A stretch of DNA of 64,000 nucleotides from Incurvaria masculella (GCA_946894095.1 OX335649.1:14092001-14156000); one strand, 5' to 3'; counted from the first letter of the stretch, positions 9,031 through 22,262 are shown. The notes: a model not told the origin generated them from the sequence alone. Numbers and translations: made by a program.

Positions 9031-9295
9031 TTATATTTTATGAACGTGAAAATAAAAGGTCAGGAATGTTTGCCAGCTCACGCGCTACCTGCCAGGTCGG
9101 AACGAGTTTTCAGAACGAAATTCAACATAATACTAGGTTTTATTTCTGAGTTCAATGACTATTTCTTTTATTTCCGTAATCACCACAATGCATTTACGCC
9201 CTTGCCATCTATACTCAATAAGTATATACCTATATAAACTTATTTGCATAAGTAATTTATATATTAAAGAATATTCACATTGTGGGTTACTGTTT

Positions 9296-9515
9296 CGTCG
9301 TAGCTCTTAGTTCTCTTAGTTCTTTGACGTAGACCGTTCTATCAAAAATGTAAGTGTAACAGTAACATTTAGTTATTTATTCATAAGTTATAATCCACTT
9401 ATTAATTAGTGGACGAAACAAAAAAACCATAACTTATAGACCAGCTAAGTTTTTTGCGGGTTCTTCTTCACTGATTTGATCTGCGGATCAATCAAATTGT
9501 GGCATGACTTACCCC
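9296..9515 (+). repeat. family R retroelement tail, copy
   Basis: The pieces CTTAGTTCTTTG, TCTATCAAAAATG, GTGGACGAAAC and GATCTGCGGATCAATCAAAT match, in the same order, 50470-50738 and the reverse of 15668-15905, 38455-38640 and 45848-46138. The family ends in AAATAAATGAAATGAAAT-type tails, as short non-LTR retrotransposon ends do. A matching tail lies at 9795-9850, separated from this part by other sequence. Confidence 0.55.
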
Positions 9516-9794
9516 CGTTTTCACCACCTCCTTTTTTATTATTATTATTTAAACCTTTCTAGCATACACATTACGCTAATTGAACCTAACCTTATCTTAA
9601 ATCACTCTAGTGCCACCCACTGCAGGGGGCTTTTCCTCCCTGGGTGACCAACCTTATTTGGGAGTAGATACCTACTTGTAGTATCATTTGATATGTTTTG
9701 TGCAGTTACATTTACATGCTCCACCTCCACCCTACCTAAAATCCGAATGTTAACTCTCGGTTATTTAAAAGGTAACTTGGGATTTTTGTAGCTG

Positions 9795-9850
9795 GACGCG
9801 TTAGTGTAGTTTTACTACTAGAAGTTGAGTAAATAAATGAAATGAAATAA
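9795..9850 (+). repeat. family R tail (AAATGAAATG)
   Basis: TTAGTGTAGTTTTACTACT is followed by GTAAATAAATGAAATGAAAT, the same 3' tail as at 50690-50738 and 30690-30735. Confidence 0.55.
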
Positions 9851-9884
9851 AGTAATTTTAAACGAGGAATCGCTCAAGCGAAAT

Positions 9885-9985
9885 AGGAAGTGGAAATTGT
9901 CCGCGTCTCCCACCCAGTTCAATGTAGCAGTGCAATGTACAATGGGTCCTGGCATGGTAATAAGTGCGGTGTTTTAGGCTTATAT
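9885..9985 (+). repeat. SINE body fragment
   Basis: Contains CCAGTTCAATGTAGCAGTGC and GGGTCCTGGCATGG, from the shared SINE body. It is truncated at both ends. Confidence 0.6.
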
Positions 9986-10443
9986 AAAGTGTTGTATCAG
10001 TCATGTAATTTCAGTTCAATTAAAACACGTTAAACCCCAAATTTATTCTAGACAGTAAACCTATATAAAAACATATATACATGTTCATATGGCAAGTTAC
10101 CATGTATGTAAATACATAATTTCCATATAAACAATGATTTAGGAGGGCGGAATAAAAACTATTGATTTCCCAAAAGACATCCGCGAAAGCTATCTGAACG
10201 AAATATTGCGTGAGCGTAAAGTAAGTCATGTATAGAAATAATTCAATGTACTGGTTCATTTCCCATCGCCTCGCCTCGATTTTCTTATTTGAACCGATGG
10301 TATAATAAGAGTCGATGGCAAGTCGAATGGTTACTATGAACACTATAACTATTAGTTATTCTATGATATAATTTAAACGAACTTAAAAACTTTTTAAAAT
10401 TAACGATTGCTGTTGTTGACTTCACGACATAATTTTTTTTATT

Positions 10444-10640
10444 CTATTCTCGCGACACAACTCGGAAAGTCCGAATTGGTCTGAGATTCTGACGAATGGG
10501 ATCGTTTTCTGTGTCTTCTAGGCTCGTATTTGGTCCAAATTCAGGAATAAATCCAGTGGGCACTATCTTGTTGACAGCGGGTGGCTCGCATAAATATCCG
10601 AGGAGAGACGGGGCCGGGATTGGTAAATTTAGTGTTTGAA
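10444..10640 (-). CDS. unrecognised short frame, possible terminal exon or retrocopy
   Basis: A minus-strand frame reads LNLPIPAPSLLGYLCEPP, then VNKIVPTGFIPEFGPNTS, and ends in RTFRVVSRE and a stop. The GC content and balanced codon use stand out from the AT-rich surroundings. The stop is followed at once by AATAAAAAAAA, which is either a poly-A signal or the tail of a retrocopy. I do not recognise the protein and could not fix an acceptor site. It may be chance. Confidence 0.25.
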
Positions 10641-10796
10641 GAATATGTTGGACATACATACATAGGAGCATTGACTGCTTGGACGCTGTGAAGGGGTACC
10701 TAATGAACATATTTTTTTCGAAAATATAATCACTCAATATTTTTTTACACTCACAATGCTATGCAATAAATGCTGTAATATAAGTGATATACGGAA

Positions 10797-10850
10797 AGTA
10801 TGTTCGCTGGTTCACGTCCAGTCTTGCAGTATATTCATAAAGTAGAAGAT
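10797..10850 (+). repeat. family C fragment
   Basis: GCTGGTTCACGTCCAGTCTTGC is followed by AGTATATTCATAAAGTAG. This is the T-arm and start of the body of family C. Confidence 0.55.
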
Positions 10851-11109
10851 CTAGAAAAAAAGGATATAGATATTGTACTCCGATTCCAGATGCATGAAAG
10901 TGATACTACTCTCGAATCCGACAATCGTTCGGAGCTTTCTGTCTCTGTAGCTCGGAGCGGGCTTAGATATTTTATCTGTCGGTGGGACCTCCCTAAGGTT
11001 ATTTTCAAGTTTAGGTATATTTTTTATATTTTCGTATTGAACAATGTTAACTTAAAATTTGTTTAATTAATATATACTGTTAACAATGATTATATAACTT
11101 AAGTAAATA

Positions 11110-11225
11110 TAGTTTTTCTTACCAAGCAAGTACGTCGCTTTTTCCAAGGAATGTGACATGTCTGTATGTATAATCTGCAAATGGTTTGCTGGTTAGGATC
11201 CAGCCTTGCAGTGTATTCTTACGGG
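11110..11225. repeat. family C fragments, head-to-tail mix
   Basis: A minus-strand tail piece (AAGTACGTCGCTTTTTCCAAGGAATGTGAC) sits next to a plus-strand T-arm piece (GCTGGTTAGGATCCAGCCTTGC). Another tail piece with GGGCTCTTTCTTTC and CTTGCTTCACCG lies at 11635-11725. Confidence 0.5.
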
Positions 11226-12239
11226 GAATAAATACCTAAATATGAACGTTTTTCTTAAGTCGATTACAATAAAGCCTTTGGTTGTTAAACATTGAAAAAA
11301 TACTGAGCTTATAGAACGTACGTTTGCGAAGGTAAACATCCCTATTTTGTCCAAAACACTTGTAGAATCATCGAATAAGGATCTTTTCTACCTTTCAAAT
11401 CATTTTTTCTGTTATCTTTCTACTTAGAAGAATGAAATAAAAAAAATCTTAAAACTTTCAGCCATAACGAGGTACACATCGCCCTCGCTGTTGAAAAATC
11501 TTCTTTTTTTATTTTTTTCACAAAATCAGCCTAATACCTTGCGAAACGTGCGCACCCCTCCCTCTGACATGATGGCACTGGCTCGATTCCGCCGCGCGCA
11601 TTCTTGACTTTACGCTATGGGATATAGGCGCCTTAAAGTGGTAATATTTATAGGGCTCTTTCTTTCATTAATATATCCTTGCTTCACCGTACATTATACA
11701 TTAAAACATGTCACAATTCCAATATAACTGTTGGTGAGCATACTAAACAGTTGTGTATTTAATCTTACAAAACGTTAACAAAAATACGCTGGAATTTGTT
11801 AAATAATTGTGAGATGTGTGAAAAAATTTGCTACTTATTTATTTTACAATTACCTTCTTTTTACGCTATGCCCTATAATTATCTCACAGATGCGAGCATT
11901 TTTTATATGTTATTTTATATTTAATCCATAACCGGGTAGTGTGTTTGCCAATAGAGTTATCGTTCGTTAGTTCCTTTAAATGGCGACAAATTACCGTGGC
12001 GCGATCTACTTTGACGTACACACTTGAATAGGTCTGCTGAATTTCAGTAATCCCCAATAAACCGAGTCGCCCGATAGCGTTTTCAGTTGAGCGAATTCAT
12101 TGAGACAATCTGTTTGCATTTGGCTGTGATCGAACCACTGAAACTATTCAATCGAAAATTGTTTATTGCAAAAGATTCATTCAGATTACTTACTTTATGT
12201 ATGAACCATGCGTTCTCTGATCCTACGCTGATAGCAGAT

Positions 12240-12310
12240 ATACAAGGAGCATAATGATATTGGTACAACAAACCACATGGGAGCTAGGAGCCATGCCAGG
12301 ACCTTTGCAA
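12240..12310 (-). repeat. SINE body fragment
   Basis: ACAAACCACATGGGAGCTAG and CCATGCCAGGACCTTTG are reverse complements of the shared SINE tail. Confidence 0.6.
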
Positions 12311-12489
12311 GGCACAATTTTATAACAAACTGTTATGGGTGGCTGTGGAGGGACCATAGGGCCTCTTTACGTATACAATGTTTAATTACATCCCAGTATG
12401 GATCATTGGAGTATCATTTCGATTATGTGATAAAAAAAGAGAAAATTCAAATATTTACGTACTCTTTCACAATTTAACATGGAACAAAG

Positions 12490-13500
12490 TGACGTCAAAT
12501 GTACATTTCTGAAATATGATCTGATTAATTTTAAAAAGTAACACTGTAAAATATTAAGCTCTTAGAAAGCCTAGAAAATTTTATGAACAATAAGTTTTAT
12601 ATTTTAGGAGTCTCGTTTATGTTTCCTGGTAAAAGGGATGCTTTATTTTTCAAAGCAAATAGTAAGGCCAAAAGGATAGTAAGCAAGGAACCTAGATGGA
12701 ATCAGCAAAAATATATTAAAAATAGCAGGGTCTAAAAAGTCAAAAACCTCAAAGAAAGTTAAAAAAAAAAATATCCATGTCCGATACGACATCGATTTTA
12801 CGTTCTTGATACGATTTCTTGTGAGCTAATGGCTAGGTTAATTAAGTATGATACAATCTTGCGCAGAAACCCTACTCTTCGTGATTAACTGCGCTAGACG
12901 CAGCGTACAGACAACAGGGAACGTAAATCATATTATCAAATAAGGCATTCAAGAACGCGCTTCTCGAAGGTATGTATGTCTAGACCGGGCTAGACTATCC
13001 GTATGGGGCATGGGGACCACAATCTGGCGCGTAAGTCGACACTGAAGAATGTCGACACAATAAGCAGCATTGTGTCGCCCTTCTGCCTTCTTCCGCCGTC
13101 TGAGCCTACAATTTGATCGTTATGCAAAAATTTTGTAATGCTTTGCTTAATAATAATAATAAAATAGTGTAATATAAATATTATATATTATAATTAGTTC
13201 TAATCATAATAATTTGATTCAGACAGTTTTTAAAAGAGTAACTAATCATAAAAACAAGTGGAAAGGCATCAAATAAATTAAGTTTAATGGAATACAGTAT
13301 TGACGAAATTAACAGTAATAAAACATTTTATTTTATTTCAAAACGAAAATTTTATTTGAAATCCGAATTTTATTTGGAAGCAGTAACAGCAGCCACTGCA
13401 CGGACCTTTGAGAAATGCTTCTTGAGGTCAAAGGATGATTATATGCATGTTATTTTATTGCGCTTCCGATGACCAGCCAGCCAAAATAGACGATATGATC
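12490..13500. other. no gene recognised
   Basis: AT-rich, with a slightly GC-richer island at 12860-13110. No family match was seen. Confidence 0.4.
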
Positions 13501-13511
13501 TCGCTGAACGT

Positions 13512-13543
13512 CCGAAATTGTCTCCCCGCCTAGACAATTTCGG
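13512..13543. repeat. perfect 12-bp-stem hairpin
   Basis: CCGAAATTGTCT and AGACAATTTCGG are separated by 8 nt. Either strand could fold. It lies about 280 bp before the retroelement relic at 13828-13956. Confidence 0.7.
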
Positions 13544-13827
13544 CTAGACCATAGCCCCCGTATGTCGATAGGTCTTTCCGACTCCGCATAATGCTTTGGT
13601 ACTCGTGAATTAATTCCACGCTCGGAACGACAGATAGGCTGACTCCCATATCTCCAGTATGGTACCGGAGTTGTTCTTTTGGCACACTTACTTTCCGATG
13701 CGCATATCTCTCTATTGAATTGCTACGCGTCTGGATCAGCCATATTACGCGCTATTTGAACTACTATTTCTCCAGACTAGCACCGGACCACGGAATAGGT
13801 ACAATACATATTTAACTTACATAAGGC

Positions 13828-13956
13828 CTGGACCAGAGGGCTGGCTGGTATCTCGGGCAGAGGATGAGCCTAGCTATTCAGAGAGGGAATGCGGCCAGTC
13901 TTTTGGGCACCCTGCCGCCTGGCAGCGATATGGCTGAAATTTATTATTTGTTGTAA
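13828..13956 (+). pseudogene. C-terminal relic of the RPDG/WDATCVDT retroelement family
   Basis: Forty-two codons and a TAA read LDQRAGWYLGQRMSLAIQRG, then NAASLLGTLPPGSDMAEIYY. This lines up with the end of the reading frame at 52025-52882 (...SKAFFIRRISVEIHRGNAIS, VLGTMAASDKFNEIFYF). The conserved core is the R-(I/M)-S-(L/V)-x-I-x-RGNA-x-S-x-LGT block. Sequence to the left is not recognisably coding, so this is a 5'-truncated or decayed copy. Confidence 0.75.
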
Positions 13957-14808
13957 ATTTGTGTAATTTTAGGAATAGTTTAATTTATAGGATAATGTAT
14001 TATTTTAGTTTTTAATTTCTTTCTTGAATGAAAATAAATTATGTCAAACTTACATAAATATTTAGGCTCCGGTATTATACATTTTAACTTATAAAAATAT
14101 TTAGAATACAATAAAACATACAAAATATTTAAATATGTTTGTATTAATTGTATAGTTATTGTATATTCTTAATTTTAATTAAAAAAAATTAAGATCAAAT
14201 TTGTCATACAATTTCAAGTCTATATACAAGGCATTGTATGCTTTACGCACCAATTACCGCACCTACTACTCCAGGTATGTATAGATGTAACGATCCAAAA
14301 TTCGCGACAAGTAAGCCTGACGCGTCAGGCCTGGGCGGCATTACATTACAGTTGGGGGATTTACCTTTACACAAAATCAAGAAGGGTAACTGTAACACGA
14401 GTGTGGCGATATGAAAACAAAACTTAGTCGACCTATCATGTTGATCCCCCAGAGAGTGCACACCGGATACTGCACCCGCGTACTGTACCCTCGAGATACA
14501 AATAGCCAATAATGAGCCCTACACTTTGTATGCCGACTCACGCACTATGCTAATTCATTTCGCCAAAACCAACACTAAGTACGCACTTATCCATACAATG
14601 TTTGAATTAATTTAACTAACGACAAATTGTCAGGTGGTATATTTGCGTACGGGTGACACTGGAATATAAATTTGCAATTAGCGGACCTCTTAGCAGAGTT
14701 AATTTTGAGCAAAATACAATATTGCTCATGGTACCTCTTGACTTTGTGCAGGCACAGAATAAGGTGCAGGATCGAACTTTAGTTTGTGCAAATACAGTCG
14801 TACTGACG

Positions 14809-15157
14809 TTGTAAAACACTAGTGTTTGGTTTTTGAGTTATAAGGCCCGAAAGATAGAATTTTTCGCGCGTTTTATACAGAAACTTTGGAGGTGAATTTA
14901 TCAATGTTTTATGAAGATCTATAATCTATTTGGTTTTTGTTTGATTTTTGGCTGCAGCAGTCGTGATTTACTTTTAGCTATAAGTAGTTTGTGATTAAAC
15001 TTTTCGTAAATCTTACCAAATCAAACACTATGCGCATTGTGCGCTTTGTGGACATGTTTCATCCTCCTCAAAAAGGAGCCTGTCTTTTTCTTTGAAACAA
15101 AGAAGGTCCCAGAGCGCAATAGTACGGTTTTGTAGCGTGCCCGTCGTCGGGCCGTCC
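14809..15157 (-). repeat. TTAA MITE 'GGTGGCCCAACCCG' family, copy D (5' truncated)
   Basis: Contains ATAAGGCCCGAAAGATAGAA, GAATTTTTCGCGCGTTTTAT and GAAGGTCCCAGAGCGCAATA, like copy C at 33747-34248. The right end is decayed (CGTCGGGCCGTCC then TTAA) and the left terminus is missing. Confidence 0.8.
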
Positions 15158-15667
15158 TTAAATCAGGTTTTCTCATTTATGAAGGCATTATTTTCTTACA
15201 CCGATATATTTTTTACTTTTACCTTACAAAAATTTGACCTATTATCCTACTTTATAAAAGAACAAAGGAATCATAAGTTTGCAACTATTTATATGGAGAA
15301 ATATATTATATTAATTCTATGAGTAACTCCTGCACCACTTTGAAGGCAGTTAGGCTGTGTTGAAAATCATCTTACATTCTAAACAGTTATGTAGTCGTGC
15401 CTAAATATATGATGACGGTTCTGGCACGGAACAAAATTCTTTCGTGAATGCAGTTTAATTTTATATTAGCCACTCATGTCCGCTAACGTAAGCGAAACGT
15501 CTTCGTGCACAAAAATGATTTAGTGCTTCATAAAACGAGCGCCCAGCCACGTGCAAGCCCTCGTGCAGAAAATGAACTGCACGATCCAGTCCGAAACTTC
15601 AGCAATAACGCTCGGGACTGAAAACTACGAGTACATTCATGGACATATGAAACGTATTTTAACACAA

Positions 15668-15905
15668 CAACAAATTCAATTCAATTCAATTTATTTATTT
15701 GTCTTGCCAAAAGACACTAAGTTACGTCATAATTTGACAGATACGCGGATTCGATTAACTCAGTAATCCGTAAAGAAATTTCACTGATTTATAGATTTGT
15801 TCTGTCCACAGCAATGATAAACACACTGCTATCAATGACATATATAAATGTGACTGCTATTTTTTTTTTGGTAGAACAGTTTAGGGCAAACAACAAAAGA
15901 AACAG
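15668..15905 (-). repeat. family R retroelement tail, copy
   Basis: Starts with the reverse of the AATTG/AAATA tail (CAATTCAATTCAATTTATTT) and holds GACACTAAGTTACGTCATAA, CGCGGATTCGATTAACTCAG and GGTAGAACAGTTTAGGGCAA. It matches 45848-46138 in orientation. Confidence 0.65.
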
Positions 15906-15919
15906 CGACCCTCAGTTAA

Positions 15920-18030
15920 AAAAGATTTAAATTTTAAATTACTTAACTAACAAAGTTGCTTATACTGTAATTCGTATTACAAGCATTCGTTGCAAGGATA
16001 TGTTGACATAACTTGCGAATATTTTTTATACAATTTAATATTTATGACGCATGATCTCTTCTAAAAACCGGCGCTGCGTGTGGTCCATGTGCACTCAGCA
16101 AACGAGTAATCGAGTATGGAAAATATCCATTTAAATAATACGCCTAACCACTTCAATTATAAGAGCGATTAAGTGAAGTGAATTGGAAAAAATCTAGTCG
16201 AGATTTATAAAGCGGAGGACTTAGGAGAGAATCAATTAGTCTCTTGTTAAATAAAACATTCCGATGTTATGTAAATGTTGGTGACGTGGTGAGCCAACAA
16301 ATAACTTAGCTGTGCCATGACCAACGATAAAAAAATATTTTAAGTAAAATAATTATGATAAAGTTGTAATAAAAATAAGCGTGTAATAATGTAAATACGG
16401 TTGTCCAAGCTAACGAAATTTCGAACCTGTCTGGCCTATATAACGTTTCTACACACAAATATTAATGAAATTTTAAGCAAAAAATCTGAAGTTTTATTAG
16501 CTTTGTCGTAATAGCAAAACATATTTTGTACTTTTAGAAGTCGCTAACTATTTAAAGCACCGGCATATTGAATTTGTTTTGGCAAAAAGCTAAAATACTT
16601 CATATTCTGAAAATTAATTGTCAGAAAAAAGTAAGGCTTCCTTGCGGTAAGCTGTATGGAAAAAAGTTAATTAGTGCCTCAAAGTTCATTACCTTATTGT
16701 GTGTTGTTTGAAATAAATTTTGTATACTGTCCAGTGAGAGTCTTGTAACGCCGTAAAAAAAGAGATGCTCCAGGCATTGCACCTTATTCCATCGGGAATG
16801 AGAGTGGTGTTATACTAATATCACCATACTGGGTTCGATGTAATCGTCTGTGTCCGGCTGAATAATATCATCTTACATTAGGATTCCATTTGTCATGCAT
16901 AATTTATACAAGAAGAAGGGGTGTTTAACCACCGCATACAATTCTATGTTTACAATGAAAATGGCTCAGCAACATCGCGGTCGACTCTACAGCGCAGGTT
17001 ATTGCGTTGAAGGTAATGACTTTGCTGAGTATTCCAGCAAATTATAATTTGTATGGGGATTAAGCTGAAAATATTATATAATGGAAAGTAAATTAGAACA
17101 AACTAATACTTTAAAGATGGATGGTAAGAATTAGGATTTCATTACTTATGTACAAATTGGCACAATTTTGGTAGTGACAGTTATAAATAACGTGATTCAT
17201 AACACCACAATAAAAGCTACGTCACAAATCAGCAAACGATCTTGAAAACATTTTACTTAGCTATTTCAATATATTCGCAGAATTCATACTAAATTAAATT
17301 CCTGCTAAGTACTTAGCAATCTCAAACAAAATTGCTTCCGGGCACTGCCTCGGGCACTTTCGCATGGACATCTGCGAACGACAAGCCTCGCCGGTGCATT
17401 TTAATGTAATGAAAGCAAGCTGTTTAATTAATATTCAAGAGTAACACATACTTCGAGAAAACGAACATCCATGACTTACCATTCTACGAAATACCAAACA
17501 AAAAAAAAGTTGTGTGTACGTAAGAAGTTTTACTAATACTCCTTTGCCGTGAATATAAACAGAATTGTTTCATGCATTCAAACCGATTTGAACTGAGTAA
17601 GTGGAATTCTAATAAAACATGTGTTAGCTGCATCGGCGCGCGTCACTTCGTTATATTATAGCTATGCGAAAAAATGCACTCTGATCTGTTTTCCCGCCTA
17701 AAACGCGCCTACAGATGTATAACTTCAAAAATCGCACCTAGGAGGTTCGATTTCTGTCTACCCCAACCCCAAGGTCCCAGTTAGATATGGCAACCCTAAA
17801 CATAACCAAATTATGTCTAACTGTGTTAGCGTGATCTAGACAGCCAATTAACTGCCGCAGTACACAGATTGTCTAGATCCAGTCCATCAATTTCAGGAAC
17901 CACAAGTTTGTCCGCACATTTCGACAGCGCGATTCATTAATAGGAACGTTCAGATCAATTTTGGCTAAAAGAAAAGCTCCGTCCGTCGGACGGTGAAGAC
18001 CAATTGAAGCAATTTTAGACTCAGAACCAT
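15920..18030. other. no gene recognised; one SINE scrap
   Basis: AT-rich. A SINE tail scrap lies at about 16755-16835 (CCAGGCATTGCACCTTATTC, ACTAATATCACC). Nothing else was identified. Confidence 0.4.
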
Positions 18031-18035
18031 AGTTT

Positions 18036-18140
18036 TTAGGGTTCCGTACCCAAAGGGTAGCCTCCGCTATCCGTCCGTCCGTCCGTCCGTCCGTCTGTCA
18101 CAGGGCTGTATCTCATGAACTGTTATAGGTAGGCAAGTAA
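18036..18140 (-). repeat. GGCCAAGTGCGAG family, 3' end
   Basis: TTTTTAGGGTTCCGTACCCAAA, a (GTCC)n run and CACAGGGCTGTATCTCATGA form the reverse complement of the 3' end of the family seen complete at 30076-30385. It is the only clear minus-strand copy in the window. Past 18140 the sequence soon diverges, and another short repeat (TTTTGAAGTCGGTTAAAAA) ends at about 18275. Confidence 0.8.
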
Positions 18141-18289
18141 CATTAAATAATAATAAAAATTACAGGGGGGACATATAACTTACATACAAAGAACTTGATT
18201 TTTTGGTGTTAAATTAAAAAAAAATATTACGACGAATTGAGAACCTCCTCCTTTTTTTGAAGTCGGTTAAAAAACTGGTTTCATTGGGT

Positions 18290-21200
18290 TTTTTGTAATT
18301 TCGAATTGTGGAATACCAATTCAGAGATTAGATTTGAGTGCAGTGTGCGAACATAACTCATTGAGCGCTGTTCATATTTCTTCGTTAGCAAAACCCATTC
18401 TCGTTCTCGCATGTGCATAGTTGGTGGATAGCTCTTATGCACATCGACATAAGAGCCATTGCTCAAGTCTAATATGAGAAGCGTATTGCAGGATTTATCA
18501 CGAAAGTCACTGCTATTTTGCAAACTTGCAAAAACAGATGAGGTAATTAGTAGCTTCTGACAGGGGGGAGTTTTGATAAATGTGATTGCGAATAGATTTT
18601 GTGCCAGTAGACAGTCAGGTAGATATGCACCTCAACTCGGCACTGGTTCTCTTGGGACAAATTTCAAAAGAAATTCAGATGTCAAGAGGTTCCTTAGCTA
18701 ACTGCTGAGAAGAAAAGACAGTTCTTGTACTTTAGTAAATCTCGAAACGATTTTAGCAATCTCGACAATATAATAAGTTTATCTTGACAAGTTTCTGAGA
18801 AGCGAATTGATCAAAATCGAAGACCTGAGACTTTAATCTGTCAATTTCGAGTCTTCTCAAGATACATTTATGATAGTGTCAGGAGTGCTAAAAACTGCGT
18901 AAAGTACTAGAAATGTCTTTGAATCTACCTTTATTTAACCAGATTACTTACAGAAGCATTAAGTATATTATTATCAAATATGATGAATATTGTTTTGTAG
19001 ATATTGATTCCATAATTAAACTAAGCGGAATCTTTTTTAGCCGCTTCGGATATCGTTCATTTAATGCGATGATGGCGGCAATAGTGTGTGCTCTATTTTT
19101 CTAAATACAATAGTAGCTGTTTTACTCATTTTGAATTTATCGTAACGCCTGTAAACGCAACAATCAGGGTAGCTGTTCACTCAACATTGTCCTGCACATA
19201 TATCAAAGAATAAGCGTCATTTGAGAATATGGCACGAATCCTAAACTTAAATAGACCGAAGTTAAACACACAATTTGAAATTGAGCAAAATAATTGAATT
19301 ATGTATGTACATGTTTATGAGTAAAATTGGCAGCAAACTGGTGGCGTAGCAAACAAAGAAAATGAAGCGATATTAGTTTTAATAGATGATTTTATGATCA
19401 TAGATACAGACACACAAGATATTATAATTGCTATAACGTCTAGTAAACGGCTCGATCAAATGACTGTCAAGCGCCCATTGAGAGTCGCCCAGAACAGGCC
19501 CAGGTGTCAACCTTCACACAAGGAACGACGCGTAAACGTGTCTTCTACCGCTTCAAATCCCAACAGAGATATTACCTCCCTTTGATATTCCTGGCTTTGA
19601 CACTTAATTAAAACGTAAGAACAGGCCGGTGGTGCGGTGCAATGTTAATTGGTTTCAATTATTATGTAGCGTACGAGAGGTTCGCGTGCTTTACCTTAGC
19701 GGTAATCCAGAGCTCGGGATTTCTGAAGTCCAATCAAGTGAGGTTTAGTGACAAATACGAGGGAAACCGACATTAATTACTGCTCCACTGAAGCGGGACG
19801 GAGTGGTGGGGGGTAAAGGGCAGCGGAAAATAATATTGGTATGGAAGGGGAAAATATACAAACGCGTTTTCAATATTTGAATTGGGAAATTTTATTACAG
19901 ATGATGTAAACGTTAACAAATACGTCATTTTGCTAAAAAAAACTTTGCTTCAACAACTCGATTGATGATTGAGAAAAACTAAAACAGTGTGATTTTTTTT
20001 GTGTGAAAGTTTGATGGCTTTCGCATATAGCTCATAAAAATAGTCACACGTTGATGATATATTGTCGGACGCAACTAAAAAGCCTGTTTGAAACCATTCG
20101 TAGCGTTGCAAACATTAAGCAGTAAAAACTACATTCAGTTTGATCGAACAAATGGTCTCGACTCTTACATTATTATCAGTTTCTAAGTACATATTGTAAC
20201 AGAATTTGAGTTTAATTTGTTTGACTTTTACCAGGAAACTTTTAATATTAGTAAACTTACAAGTGTTCGAGAAAACTTGTAATCGCATAGAAAAATCTTG
20301 GAACATAATCTTCTTGTTTGCTTATTCGACTAGTTTGGGTTTCGTTAGCTGAGGAAAGCCAATAATTTCAATATTGCCACCACTGTCATGTAAGAAAGCC
20401 AGTATTACTTCATTTAGTTTGACAACGGCGAAAGCAGAAATATCAGTACTTTAACGTTATTTCCAACTCTCCAGCTTCCCGATTCTCTCCTTCCCACTGT
20501 CTTTCTACCATCCGAACCTAATAAATACGAGCGACGTCTTAACGGGATACAACAAGGGGCGGACATTTTTGGGGTTATTTGCTCTGATATGCAATAAGTA
20601 AATATTTTGTTAAATATATCTTTCGTTAAAAACCCTAGATCTCGATCGCAGCGCCATCTAATTGTGAATCGAAACGATCCAGATCTCAAACACACACAAC
20701 TAATGTAATCAAAATATGTCAGTGACATACACACATACAGAAGAAAAGATAAAAATTTTGGATTTTTGTAATGGTCGAAGATAAACACTGTTAAATATTT
20801 TCAATATTGAAATTCCAACGATTGCAAGTTTCCCATGAGAATTGGAATGTTCACTAACATTTACACTTTACTTCCTCAAGAAGATCAAGCCAGATTTGAT
20901 CTCATAGTAGAATGATACTTTATTCATAAGTGTTGGCGATTCCGCTGTTACGTGAGGCGGAAGTGGACTTTAGACATGAAATGAGTCCGTTGATTCAACG
21001 TATCATGACTGATGTAATCCTCTATTTACGAGGGGTATCAAAATATTTGAATTGTATTTTAACGATGATCACTTCTGGTTTCAGGTATGGATTTTGTTAC
21101 CGAATTTGTAGGCAATTAAATGATAAATATTATAAAACGGAAATAAAACATTGTTGAGAAAATATAAACAATTGAGAACCTGCTAAGATGGCTAATTAAT

Positions 21201-22255
21201 ATACGTGGCTTACTAAAGATATATTTTAAAAGCAATTGTGTATTTATTACTCTTACTAGTTTTTCTGTAAGATAATTTGTGTATGTTGTGTTAATCTCTG
21301 TTGATACATAAAATTTTCAACCACTTATTTTTTAGTAGGATTAACAAAATTTCCACTGATTATCTGCACTGATTCCAAGAATCTACCACTCTCTGCACCA
21401 GAAAGTGTTTCCTTGGGTTCGTGTAGGTTAAAGAGAGTTCGTTCTTCTAGTGTAGTCCAAGTACTTGAATTGATATGTATGCATTCATATTTTGTATGAA
21501 TAAGTTCTATTTCATCTCTGCGGGAAACCATCTGGTACTTTGAAAGTTTTGGGACTCGTCAATATGTTTTCTCCAAATGTATATGTTTAAAGATATATTA
21601 AATAATATAAATGTGTTGAACATATGTATCTACACATATAGTATAAACATCCATGGACGGGTGATTGTATACATCAAATGCCTGCTCTATTTAATGGTGT
21701 AAACCTGAGGAATCGATGCTCTCGGCGATTTATGGATAACTGATTTGTTACTCTGATCCGTCTAATATCGGCAAGCGAGACATGCTGTTTGAACACAAAC
21801 ACTAAATCTACCGAAAATCAAACCCAGTATTACGAGCAACAAATCGCTCTCCACTGCAGGTATGAGCGAATCAAAGGTAAAAATAAACAAAAAGAATAAC
21901 GGAGCGTGGCAGCCAGTAAAGAGCGTCATTACATCTTATCGCTTCTTCTGTCGGCTTCTGTGCTACGCGATAAGCAGCCGCCTTCTCGTCGCTATCTCCC
22001 GTGTCTTATACTTACATGCGGTGTGCCCGAGATATATTGACGCGATTCTCCATGAAGCTCACTGAGAAATTGACGATTTCAGGACAGCTAAGATCTGATT
22101 ATAGCTATGTACCTGCGGGACCAGACAATCATGCAATTGACAAAGGGCTTATTTGTCAGAAGACTATAGGATAAGCTAGCTGTCTGTTTGGTAAAATATC
22201 TGTATAATTAATATCTGTTTTGACCATGGAGGTGAGAAATAACAGGAGAACGGAT
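18290..22255. other. 4-kb stretch with no gene recognised
   Basis: Long AT-rich sequence. The longest open frames (for example 20414-20788 minus) have no family resemblance, and their length is what chance would give in AT-rich DNA. GCGCCATCTAATTGTG near 20651 resembles a motif inside the MITEs at 3350 and 49250, but no element borders were found. Confidence 0.4.
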
Positions 22256-22262
22256 GGAAGTA

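Noticed and set aside
18060..18100. GTCC/GGAC runs taken as CRISPR-like or regulatory repeats
   Set aside because: They are short microsatellites inside a known repeat family, without spacers, and the genome is eukaryotic.
20414..20788. 124-codon minus-strand frame
   Set aside because: No recognisable domain, low-complexity hydrophobic start, probably chance or old repeat.
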